Part shown: positions 1 through 6,696 of the stretch, one piece after another | Numbering within the stretch: position 1 is the first letter of the stretch | Layout: every line of letters starts with the position of its first letter | Origin: Cyanobacteria bacterium UBA8803 | Lineage (GTDB): Bacteria; Cyanobacteriota; Cyanobacteriia; Cyanobacteriales; Coleofasciculaceae | Assembly (NCBI GenBank): GCA_003505715.1 | Contig: DNXU01000080.1 | Span: 16,399-32,120 of the forward strand | Length of the DNA stretch: 15,722 nt | Direction of reading: 5' to 3' | Position numbers and translations under genes: made by a program | The notes under the pieces: model-generated | Database searches by the model: none | Told to the model about the DNA's origin: nothing | The model's input: only the letters and a program-made list of their open reading frames with translations

Positions 1-143
1 AAACAGCGACTCGCCCCTACAGTTGGATACTTTTTTATTTGGGAGTCCCTAATAGAGCTGTGCGTAAGCCCTAAGCTATTGCTCACAACTCTCAACGAAA
101 ATCCCTCTTCCCCTCTCTGTTTCCTCTCCCGTAGTTAACCAGC
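1..143. other. Intergenic left edge with dispersed cyanobacterial repeat pieces
   Basis: No gene is visible here. Positions 12-21 read CGCCCCTACA, the inverse of TGTAGGGGCG at 15706-15715. Positions 61-72 (TGCGTAAGCCCT) match, with one change, positions 2381-2392 (TGCGTAAGTCCT). Both of these lie just downstream of minus-strand genes. Read on the minus strand they give the GGACTTACGCA-type repeat that is common between cyanobacterial genes. Positions 100-130 are a pyrimidine-rich, low-complexity stretch. No clear rho-independent terminator was found for the gene ending at 144. Confidence 0.45.
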
Positions 144-1166
144 TCAACGGATACTGACAAATCCCGTATTACTAATCAATTTCTGACCCTGATTGGTGAG
201 TAACAATCCAGCATAAGCTTCCCCTGCTTGCTCGTCGATTTGACCATTTTGTTTAATAATTACAAATAATCGGCGTGTAATGGGATAGTCTCCAGTTTGA
301 AATGCCTGGGCGTTGAGCTGGTTGCGCTGTCCCGGACATTGGGAAAGGGGAACAAAAGGTTCTTGGTAAGGTGGAATTAGTCGATCGGCTTGACGGCCAA
401 TGGGCAGAGATCTAACACTGCATTGCGGAACGACTTCCGGTGCTGAAGCGTAGTAGATACTCCCTGGATTATTCGCCACTTCTTGGAGAGCTTGGGTGGT
501 GGTAGAGATAAACTCCACATTGGCACCAAATTCTCCTCCTTCTAAGACATTTTCTACGAAGAATTCGATCGTACCGCCTTCTTTAATACGGCGGGAGTAG
601 GGCTTGATGGGAAAGTCTGGGCCTCCGACTTGCTTCCAGGTGGTAATCTTGCCCGTATAAATGTCTTTAATCTGAGCAACGGTCAAACCAGAAATATTTA
701 AAGTTGGGTGAACTGCGATCGCAATTCCATCAATTGCTACTGGAATTTCTTTCAGGGTAAACCCTCGCTGTGATGCTTGCTGGTATTCTTCTTGTTTAAT
801 GGAGCGAGAGGACTGAGCAAAAGCCAGCTGATTTTCTAGTAACATCTTGATGCCAGTACCAGAACCAGGCGCCCCACTGGTAGGGTCGGTGTAGCGCAGG
901 CGGAATTGCGGCCAAACGGTTTGAATTGCTGAGTCTACTTCTTTGCGGATCGGTGCCCAAGTCGTACTGCCGCCATAGCTAAACAGTCCCTCTGGCACAT
1001 TGGGCGCTTGGGCGAAATTTTCAACCGTATGAGAGGGTTGCGGTTGGCTGGATGGCTTGGGGTCTGGGTTAGACTTCGGGATCAACCACCAGATGCCAGC
1101 ACCGACCAACCCTACTGTAATCAGGAGGGATAATACTAATACGGTAGTTTCGTTTTTTTGGGACAT
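144..1166 (-). CDS. Membrane-anchored PstS-like phosphate-binding protein (copy 1)
   Basis: This 340-residue protein belongs to the PstS-like substrate-binding superfamily (PBP-like domain). Residues 8-30 are one hydrophobic segment with no lipobox cysteine, so it probably acts as an uncleaved anchor that leaves the binding domain in the periplasm. A Pro/Ser-rich linker (about 31-58) follows. The binding domain carries ligand-loop motifs typical of PstS: GGST at 65-68, PGSGTG at 100-105, the FAQSSRS segment at 116-122, and the serine- and glycine-rich loop at 191-199. The downstream neighbour of a similar paralogue at 1191-2192, it starts only 24 nt after that gene ends, so the two are probably co-transcribed. 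No PstA/B/C transporter subunits are nearby, which favours a sensing or scavenging role over classical uptake; this is inference. The first 14 residues match those of the unrelated binding-protein pseudogene at 5715-6663. The family call is firm, the ligand is assumed. Confidence 0.87.
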   Translation of the reverse strand: MSQKNETTVLVLSLLITVGLVGAGIWWLIPKSNPDPKPSSQPQPSHTVENFAQAPNVPEGLFSYGGSTTWAPIRKEVDSAIQTVWPQFRLRYTDPTSGAPGSGTGIKMLLENQLAFAQSSRSIKQEEYQQASQRGFTLKEIPVAIDGIAIAVHPTLNISGLTVAQIKDIYTGKITTWKQVGGPDFPIKPYSRRIKEGGTIEFFVENVLEGGEFGANVEFISTTTQALQEVANNPGSIYYASAPEVVPQCSVRSLPIGRQADRLIPPYQEPFVPLSQCPGQRNQLNAQAFQTGDYPITRRLFVIIKQNGQIDEQAGEAYAGLLLTNQGQKLISNTGFVSIR

Positions 1167-1190
1167 TTTTTCTCTTTCCCTCTTCTTCCC

Positions 1191-2192
1191 TCAGCGGATT
1201 TTTACAAATCCAGCTTTTTCAATTAACTGTTGAGCCTCAGGGGTTAACAGCCAATTAGCATAGGCTTCTCCAGCTTTCTGCTCTATACCATTATTGTGTT
1301 GGACAATTACGAATAATTTACGGGTAATCGGGTAATCACCATTTTGGAAGGCAGTGGCGTTGAGATGATTGCGTTGATTGGGGCACCGAGCGGGAGGGAT
1401 AAAAGGTTCTTGGTAGGGGGCAATGAGGTGGTTGGATTTGTTAATTAATGGCAGAGGATTGATGGTACATTGACCGACCACTTCTGGTGCGGAGGCGTAG
1501 TAGAGACCACCGATGGTCTGGGCAACCTTTTGTAACCCGTCCGTTGTGGAGTAGACAAACTTGACGTTGTTACCGAAATCTTGTTTCTGCAATACATTCT
1601 CCACAAAGAATTCTACCGTACCCCCATCTTCTTTACGGCGGGAGTAGGGAGTAATATTGATATCGGGTCCCCCTACCTGATTCCAATTGGTAATCTGGCC
1701 AGTGTAAATTTGCCGTAGTTGTTCTACTGTTATGCCCCGAACGTCTAACTCAGGGTGAATAGCGATCGCAATTCCATCAATTGCCACTGGAATTTCTTTG
1801 AGGCTAAACCCCTTTTGTTGAGCGAGCTGTTGTTCCTCAGCTTTAAGCGACCGAGAAGACTGAGAAAAGTCTAGCTGATTGTCTATTACCATCTCAATGC
1901 CAGTACCGGAGCCAGGGGTTCTAGTTGGGTGGTCTGTGTAGCGCAGCTGAAACTGAGAACAGATTTTTTGAATTACCGGATCTACATCTCGTCGAATCGG
2001 TGCCCAAGTAGTGCTGCCACCATAGTTAAACAATCCAGTTGGCAAGTTTTTACAAGTGGATTGTCCCAGTTGATTGTCTCCGTCAGCAAAAATCCATTTA
2101 TACAAAACTAAGGCACAGACCAATATGCCCAGCGTTCCGAAAAGAGCCAGGACTATTAGCGTTAATTCGTTCAATGGGTTGCGCGAAGACAT
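1191..2192 (-). CDS. Membrane-anchored PstS-like phosphate-binding protein (copy 2)
   Basis: This is a paralogue of the gene at 144-1166, alignable over its whole binding domain, for example through the STTWAPIR and PGSGTGI motifs and the C-terminal GDYPITR and AGEAYA segments. The frame stays open to a TTG at 2199-2201. I chose the ATG at 2192 because it puts the hydrophobic anchor (about residues 11-35) near the N-terminus, as in the paralogue; neither start has a convincing ribosome binding site. The protein is about 333 residues. Unlike copy 1 and the pseudogene, it has a different anchor sequence (starting MSSRNPLNEL). Its role is most likely periplasmic phosphate or other oxyanion binding while tethered to the inner membrane. 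It is the first gene of a two-gene unit. The family is clear; the substrate is inferred. Confidence 0.85.
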   Translation of the reverse strand: MSSRNPLNELTLIVLALFGTLGILVCALVLYKWIFADGDNQLGQSTCKNLPTGLFNYGGSTTWAPIRRDVDPVIQKICSQFQLRYTDHPTRTPGSGTGIEMVIDNQLDFSQSSRSLKAEEQQLAQQKGFSLKEIPVAIDGIAIAIHPELDVRGITVEQLRQIYTGQITNWNQVGGPDINITPYSRRKEDGGTVEFFVENVLQKQDFGNNVKFVYSTTDGLQKVAQTIGGLYYASAPEVVGQCTINPLPLINKSNHLIAPYQEPFIPPARCPNQRNHLNATAFQNGDYPITRKLFVIVQHNNGIEQKAGEAYANWLLTPEAQQLIEKAGFVKIR

Positions 2193-2317
2193 GGGGGTCA
2201 AGAATCCCAGAATGGTAAACTGTGAATTTCTAACCTGATACTTTGGCCGTTTGATCTTTTATTAAATCTTAAAAAAGCTTAAATTACCCTAGCTAGAACC
2301 AGGCAAGTCAGCCTAAT

Positions 2318-2370
2318 TTCCCCATTCCCCTTCGGCTACGCTCAGGGTAAACCCATTCCCCATTCCCCAT
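2318..2370. repeat. CCCCATT-type short tandem repeats with a TTCGGCTACGCTCAG core
   Basis: Positions 2318-2330 and 2352-2370 are built of repeated CCCCATT heptamers. They flank TTCGGCTACGCTCAG at 2331-2345. Short tandem repeats of this kind are common between cyanobacterial genes. A related string (GCTTCGTCTACGCTGTGAA on the minus strand) occurs at 8190-8208, upstream of the kinase. Confidence 0.6.
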
Positions 2371-2424
2371 ACGGCGTATTTGCGTAAGTCCTGATGATAT
2401 TACGGGAAAGAAGCGATCGCGCTG

Positions 2425-5400
2425 CTATAACTCAAAGTGCATAAAATCCTTGGCACCTGCCCAGTCGCCACCCCACTTAAGGCCAGCGCCGGTCATTGCT
2501 TCGACGACATCTTTGGATAGGTTGAGGAATCCGCTGGTTCCGTACTTACGCAGAGGATCGGCATCCCGCACTTTCTTTTTTGTATCAAGCTGTTTTTGCT
2601 GTTTCTTCAACGCCGCCTTCTTCTGGCTGAGGGACTGCTGGAGCTTGGCTCGTAACTTTTGCTGGGCTTGGACGCCGCTGGAATTCTTTGCGGTCTTCGC
2701 GTCCTGCTCGTCTTGCTTTGACTGGGCAATCTGGTCTTCGAGGAACTTGATCTCGCTCGGCAGCGACTTGACCGCGTTTTCTAGATCGGAAATAGCTTTC
2801 TCCGTCGCTTGGTAGTTCGCCAGTTCCTTCTCAATCAGCTCCCGGTCTTTTGTGGCTGCTTTGAGATCGGCCTCTTTCTTCTTGAGGTCTCCTTCCTTCT
2901 GTTTGATCTCCATCTGTACCTGCTTGAGATCCGCTTCCTTTTGTTGGATGCTAGCTTTCAGCGCAGTTGCTTTGGCCAGATCGTCAGCGGTTGCCTTTTT
3001 ACCCTGTGGCACAGCCTTGAGTTGCTTGTTGAGTCCATCGCGCTCTGATTTAAGCGTGTTTAGTTGTCCTTTTAGTGTATCCAGTTCGGACTTAACCGTA
3101 TTGCGCTCCGTCTCCTTGGTCTGCTCATCCGCCTTGAGGTTGGTGAGCCTTTGCTGTAGTCCTGTTGGGTTATAGTCAGTTTTGAACTTATCACTTGCAC
3201 CTTTGAGTACATCGTAGCCCTGACCTCCTTTTTCCAGGTCGATACCACTGACCAAGCTCATGATCTTGCGGTCTTCCTTATCAGTCAGGTGAGGGTTGTC
3301 ATTCGGATCGATATCTACTGCTTTACCATCGGCATGATTGCTCCAGCCACCGGCACTAGTAGTGCGTGGGTTCAGTGCCCATAGGCTTTTGACGGGTGCT
3401 GTAGTGTAACCTTTACCCTTGAGCGTGTTCTCGGCGACGACTAGCGCTGCTGCCAAGTTTGTATGCGCGGGTGTAGAGAAATTATAGAACCTGGCCGTGG
3501 TTATAGATGTATCTATATAGACCATCGGGCGGGGGATACCATGAGCTTTGTAGAGCGGGCACAGGACATCGTAGCGCTGACGGGGTGTACCTGTCGGGCG
3601 GCCACTGCCAGCGAAGTAGTGCTGATGGCTGGCATAGTTGTTCCAGTCCTGTTCCCACTGTTGGGCATCGGTCAACACCGCAGGAGCGGGGGCACTCTGG
3701 CGCTGGATCTGCCCCTGAACAAAGCTATTTATGGACTGGCGCTGAATTGAACCTAACGCATCTTGTAGCGCTCCACCCTTTGCTGGATCGTAATCTTTGC
3801 CATCTTTGCCCGCTGGTTGTCCCTGCCCGACAATGTAGTCATGCCCTTGATGGCCTTTGCCAACTGGTCCGACTTTGGATACTGCATTAACGGATTGGAT
3901 GACATAGTTTTTAGACCATTGTTCAATTATGGTCTGGTCTAAGCTGGGAAGTTTTGCCTTTGCCTTTGTCTTAAACCAATCATCAATATCTTGAACGAGA
4001 GGGGCATATATTTTTTCATACCATCCAGGTGTATAGTTACCACGCAAACGGAAGCCACTCTTGTCCAAAAATTCTTTCTGTTTTGAATCAGGCGTGCCAC
4101 CTGGCAGTTTCGATATACGCTCCAATTCCTTCAGCTCAAGGTCAAGTTGATAGGCAACAAAAGCTCGAATCCGCTTTAGCTCTGTTGAACCGCTAACATC
4201 AGGAATCCCGCTAGAAATAGGTTTTCCTTCTTTATCTTTGACAATTGAACCATCGGAATTTTTCTTAGGTATTGCTAGGGCATTGATAGAATCAAATAAG
4301 AATAATCCTTCCAGTCCTCCCGGATTAGTCGGCTTCCCGCCTTTCTCAAGTAAAGATGAAAGTTTCGCCCCTCCACCACTATGAGCTGATAAAATTACCT
4401 TATGTCCTTCTGTTTTGACTTGAATTGGTTTATTATCCTTACCCTGCCCCCATACTCCCAAATTATTCAAGACCACAAAGACAAGGCTAACATAAGTAGT
4501 AGTATTAAGGTCTTTAAATACGGATTTATTAGAGCCTTGAGGCAGAATGGCAATCATCTGATTGCGGCCACTTGCCAACAATTGTTGTTCAATATTGTCC
4601 TTTTGAACATCGCGGACATTATTGATGGAATCTCCTGCATAACCAGCATTATGACCATGTAAGTGCAATAAAACATCTATTGCCTGGGCAGGGTTAAGCT
4701 TGCCTGGAATTAATACAATTGCCTGCTTACTGCTGTCTATCTGAATCGGAAGCCGACGAGTTCCCTCATCTTTTTCACCTACTGCTTGTCCTTTATCCCC
4801 AACTTTGATTTCTTGAGTATTCGCTCCTTTTTTAGCTCCTTTCCAGCTCAGGGCTATTGAGCGAACATAATCGTTCATAAACGCTTTAATAGCAGTATCT
4901 TTCGCGCCCAGAAATTTCATTACATCACCAATTTGGTCTTCATATTTGAGAGCGACCAATTCATTATGGTGTGCATTAACAAATTCGGAGGAAGACTTGC
5001 CTTGATCTTTATGCTTTACGGCACGCATGGCAGTAACAAGCCTTGGTCCACCGACAAAGCTACCTGCTTCTTCATCAGTCCGAACTTCTGTAGGCAATTT
5101 CTGCAATTTGGGCAAAAGATCAAACATCGCCAGACCTTGAATGTCGCTCAGAGCTTTTTCATTCTCTTTCTTGCATTGGACAGTTGAGAATAAGCTACTT
5201 GATGGCAGATCCAAGGCGCTCGTTTCGCTAGATTGACGATTAACTAGTAAGTGGTGAGTATTTCCAGAACTTTGTCGAGCGTCATAGGGCTTTATTCGCC
5301 GTTGAACCATCCCCAACTCGTCTTCTTTTCTCTGCACTGATGGCGTTGGGAGTGTTCCTGGCGCATTAACCGGAACATCAAGACCGTTGTAACCAAATCT

Positions 5401-5562
5401 AGATGCCATCTCCAGTTGTGCAGAGATAGAAATGGTCTCCTGCTGTTGTAGGTTAGACTGCGCCTGTAGGGGGATTTTTAAACGTCGCGGTTGAAGCGGG
5501 TTAGGTACTCGTGTCTGATTAATAGAGGAAATCTTTTTCCTGGCAAACTCTCGATTTGACAT
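2425..5562 (-). CDS. Effector-like protein: leader + alpha/beta hydrolase + M15 peptidase split by a coiled coil
   Basis: This 1045-residue protein is modular. Residues 1-79 form a leader shared with the toxin at 8532-13121 (KKISS, a PLQ.RRLK motif, then PV.APGT and a Q.K end). Residues about 275-590 look like an alpha/beta hydrolase: HLHGH at 300-304 (oxyanion region), nucleophile elbow AHSGG with Ser395, candidate acid Asp424, and His571 or His574. A QRQS-rich linker follows. The C-terminal part is an M15 (VanY-like) zinc peptidase: motif SxHxxGxAxD at 741-750 and a final GGDW...DxxHFE, giving zinc ligands His743, Asp750 and His1042, with Asp1039 in the usual catalytic position. About 200 residues of coiled coil (801-998) lie between the two motif halves. 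Such a protein would hydrolyse peptidoglycan cross-links and perhaps lipids or esters. No signal peptide and no immunity gene were seen. GC content changes within the gene. The start is supported by GGGAG at 5572-5576. The peptidase call is strong, the hydrolase moderate, and the effector role inferred. Confidence 0.82.
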   Translation of the reverse strand: MSNREFARKKISSINQTRVPNPLQPRRLKIPLQAQSNLQQQETISISAQLEMASRFGYNGLDVPVNAPGTLPTPSVQRKEDELGMVQRRIKPYDARQSSGNTHHLLVNRQSSETSALDLPSSSLFSTVQCKKENEKALSDIQGLAMFDLLPKLQKLPTEVRTDEEAGSFVGGPRLVTAMRAVKHKDQGKSSSEFVNAHHNELVALKYEDQIGDVMKFLGAKDTAIKAFMNDYVRSIALSWKGAKKGANTQEIKVGDKGQAVGEKDEGTRRLPIQIDSSKQAIVLIPGKLNPAQAIDVLLHLHGHNAGYAGDSINNVRDVQKDNIEQQLLASGRNQMIAILPQGSNKSVFKDLNTTTYVSLVFVVLNNLGVWGQGKDNKPIQVKTEGHKVILSAHSGGGAKLSSLLEKGGKPTNPGGLEGLFLFDSINALAIPKKNSDGSIVKDKEGKPISSGIPDVSGSTELKRIRAFVAYQLDLELKELERISKLPGGTPDSKQKEFLDKSGFRLRGNYTPGWYEKIYAPLVQDIDDWFKTKAKAKLPSLDQTIIEQWSKNYVIQSVNAVSKVGPVGKGHQGHDYIVGQGQPAGKDGKDYDPAKGGALQDALGSIQRQSINSFVQGQIQRQSAPAPAVLTDAQQWEQDWNNYASHQHYFAGSGRPTGTPRQRYDVLCPLYKAHGIPRPMVYIDTSITTARFYNFSTPAHTNLAAALVVAENTLKGKGYTTAPVKSLWALNPRTTSAGGWSNHADGKAVDIDPNDNPHLTDKEDRKIMSLVSGIDLEKGGQGYDVLKGASDKFKTDYNPTGLQQRLTNLKADEQTKETERNTVKSELDTLKGQLNTLKSERDGLNKQLKAVPQGKKATADDLAKATALKASIQQKEADLKQVQMEIKQKEGDLKKKEADLKAATKDRELIEKELANYQATEKAISDLENAVKSLPSEIKFLEDQIAQSKQDEQDAKTAKNSSGVQAQQKLRAKLQQSLSQKKAALKKQQKQLDTKKKVRDADPLRKYGTSGFLNLSKDVVEAMTGAGLKWGGDWAGAKDFMHFEL
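2569..3162 (-). other. Coiled-coil insertion inside the M15 peptidase domain
   Basis: This stretch encodes residues about 801-998 of the peptidase effector. It is almost entirely Lys, Glu, Gln, Ala and Leu with heptad-like spacing and no proline-rich breaks except near one short loop. It separates the His743/Asp750 zinc motif from the His1042 motif. In ordinary M15 enzymes those motifs are only some tens of residues apart. Confidence 0.75.
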
Positions 5563-5610
5563 ACCCAGCTTCTCCCATTGAAGAGCATGAAGTACTCATA
5601 ATCTTAGATG
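5560..5610 (-). promoter_or_regulatory. Conserved 5' leader of the peptidase effector, with strong RBS
   Basis: This stretch, read on the minus strand, closely matches the region 8483-8534 in front of the toxin gene. Shared blocks include CATCTAA, GAGTACTT (5590-5597) and TGGGAGAAGCTGG (5565-5577), in the same order and spacing, with only small gaps. The last block holds a GGGAG ribosome binding site 9 nt before the ATG. TAAGAT at 5601-5606 could serve as a -10 box, but there is no obvious -35. Confidence 0.7.
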
Positions 5611-5714
5611 TTTGACACGGTTTGCGCCCCAATCCCACAAAAAACTTGACAAATTGTAGCGAATGCCATAATAAACTGGTTTGCCGAATTCATAAGTTGC
5701 CGATCGCACTCCTC

Positions 5715-6663
5715 TTATTTAACTGGTACAAACTCATAAGGCAAGCTAGGGCGAGAACCCGGTTCAATCTTCACCAACTGAACAGTTTGGTTGCGATCGC
5801 CTGAGGGTAAAAACCGAACTGATCCAGCCGCGCCCTCAACGGAAAAGTCGGATGCCGACAAAGCCTCGGGAGTTGTAGAAAACAGCCACCTTTTGCTGCT
5901 TGAGCTTTTGCAACATATAATCTGCTAATGCTCGCGCTGCCACATAATCGCTGGGAACGGTACGAAACACATAGCGGCTCACCCCGGAAAGTTTCACAGA
6001 GGTACTAATCGGAGAAATCGCTAGCAGTTGCCCAGATTGATAAGTATTAGCTGTTGCTAAAGTGACATCGCTGGCATAATGACCGACAACTCCCAATACT
6101 GCCGAGGTTTTTACTAGTGTTGCGGCCACTTGTTTGGCCACATTTGGGTCATTATCATCATTGACGATCGTTACTTTGAGGGGAATGCCCTTAATGCCAC
6201 CCCCTTGATTGGTTTCATTTTGCGCTTGGGCGACACCCCGCAGGATTTCTTTAGCTGCATTTACATCAGAACCAATGGGCACGGAAGCAGCAATAGTATA
6301 AGACTTCTGGTTGCCAATGCGAGCATTATTGAGAGCAATGAGAGTTTCCGGATCGTTGCGATTGCTTTTAAAAGCTGCTTCTAGCTTAGAGACTGCATCC
6401 TCGTAATTACCAGCAGCGATCGCTTCAATCCCCGCTCGTTTTTCTGACGTTGCGTCTGCGGGAATTAATAATTTCTCGCCGCTACTGATGCGATCTGGTA
6501 TGGGTTGATTAGTAGCTGCCTGTTCAGGAGTTATTTGTGGCTCCTGACTATTTTGGCCTGTCGTCCAGATTGTAGATTTAGCCAACCACAACCCTGCGGT
6601 CACTAGGAGTAGAGTGACAGCTAAGGAAAGCACCAGAACTGTAGTTTCGTTTTTTTGTGACAT
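5715..6663 (-). pseudogene. Substrate-binding protein of the branched-chain amino acid type, internally deleted and frameshifted
   Basis: The 5' part (6663 down to about 5870) is intact. It has a membrane anchor at residues 8-28 with the same first 14 residues as the PstS-like protein at 144-1166, then a short TPR-like region, then the N-terminal lobe of a Peripla_BP_6 (LivJ-like) binding protein reaching the strand ending VAVFYNS. At that point the frame runs out and stops at 5836. In another frame, from about 5870 to a TAA at 5715-5717, the expected C-terminal end of the same family is present (RFLPSGDRNQ, then VQLVKI and a terminal FVPVK). Roughly 150-190 residues of the middle, including most of the second lobe, are missing, judged from the family's usual length. 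A deletion that also shifted the frame is the simplest reading. The gene starts 33 nt after the kinase gene and was probably co-transcribed with it. A sequencing or assembly error is less likely because so much is missing. Confidence 0.87.
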
Positions 6664-6696
6664 GAACCAGTAACGAGAACAAACGTTAGCAGGGGT

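Noticed and set aside
2193..2201. TTG start for PstS-like copy 2
   Set aside because: It adds only three residues and has no clear ribosome binding site advantage over the ATG at 2192.
2318..2370. CRISPR array
   Set aside because: Units are heptamers without spacers, so these are simple tandem repeats.
2450..3890. Several plus-strand open frames opposite the peptidase gene
   Set aside because: They are shadows of the highly biased coiled-coil coding sequence and show no protein features of their own.
5836..6663. The binding-protein frame as a complete 275-residue gene
   Set aside because: It ends in the middle of the fold, and the proper family C-terminus follows in another frame, so it is a remnant.
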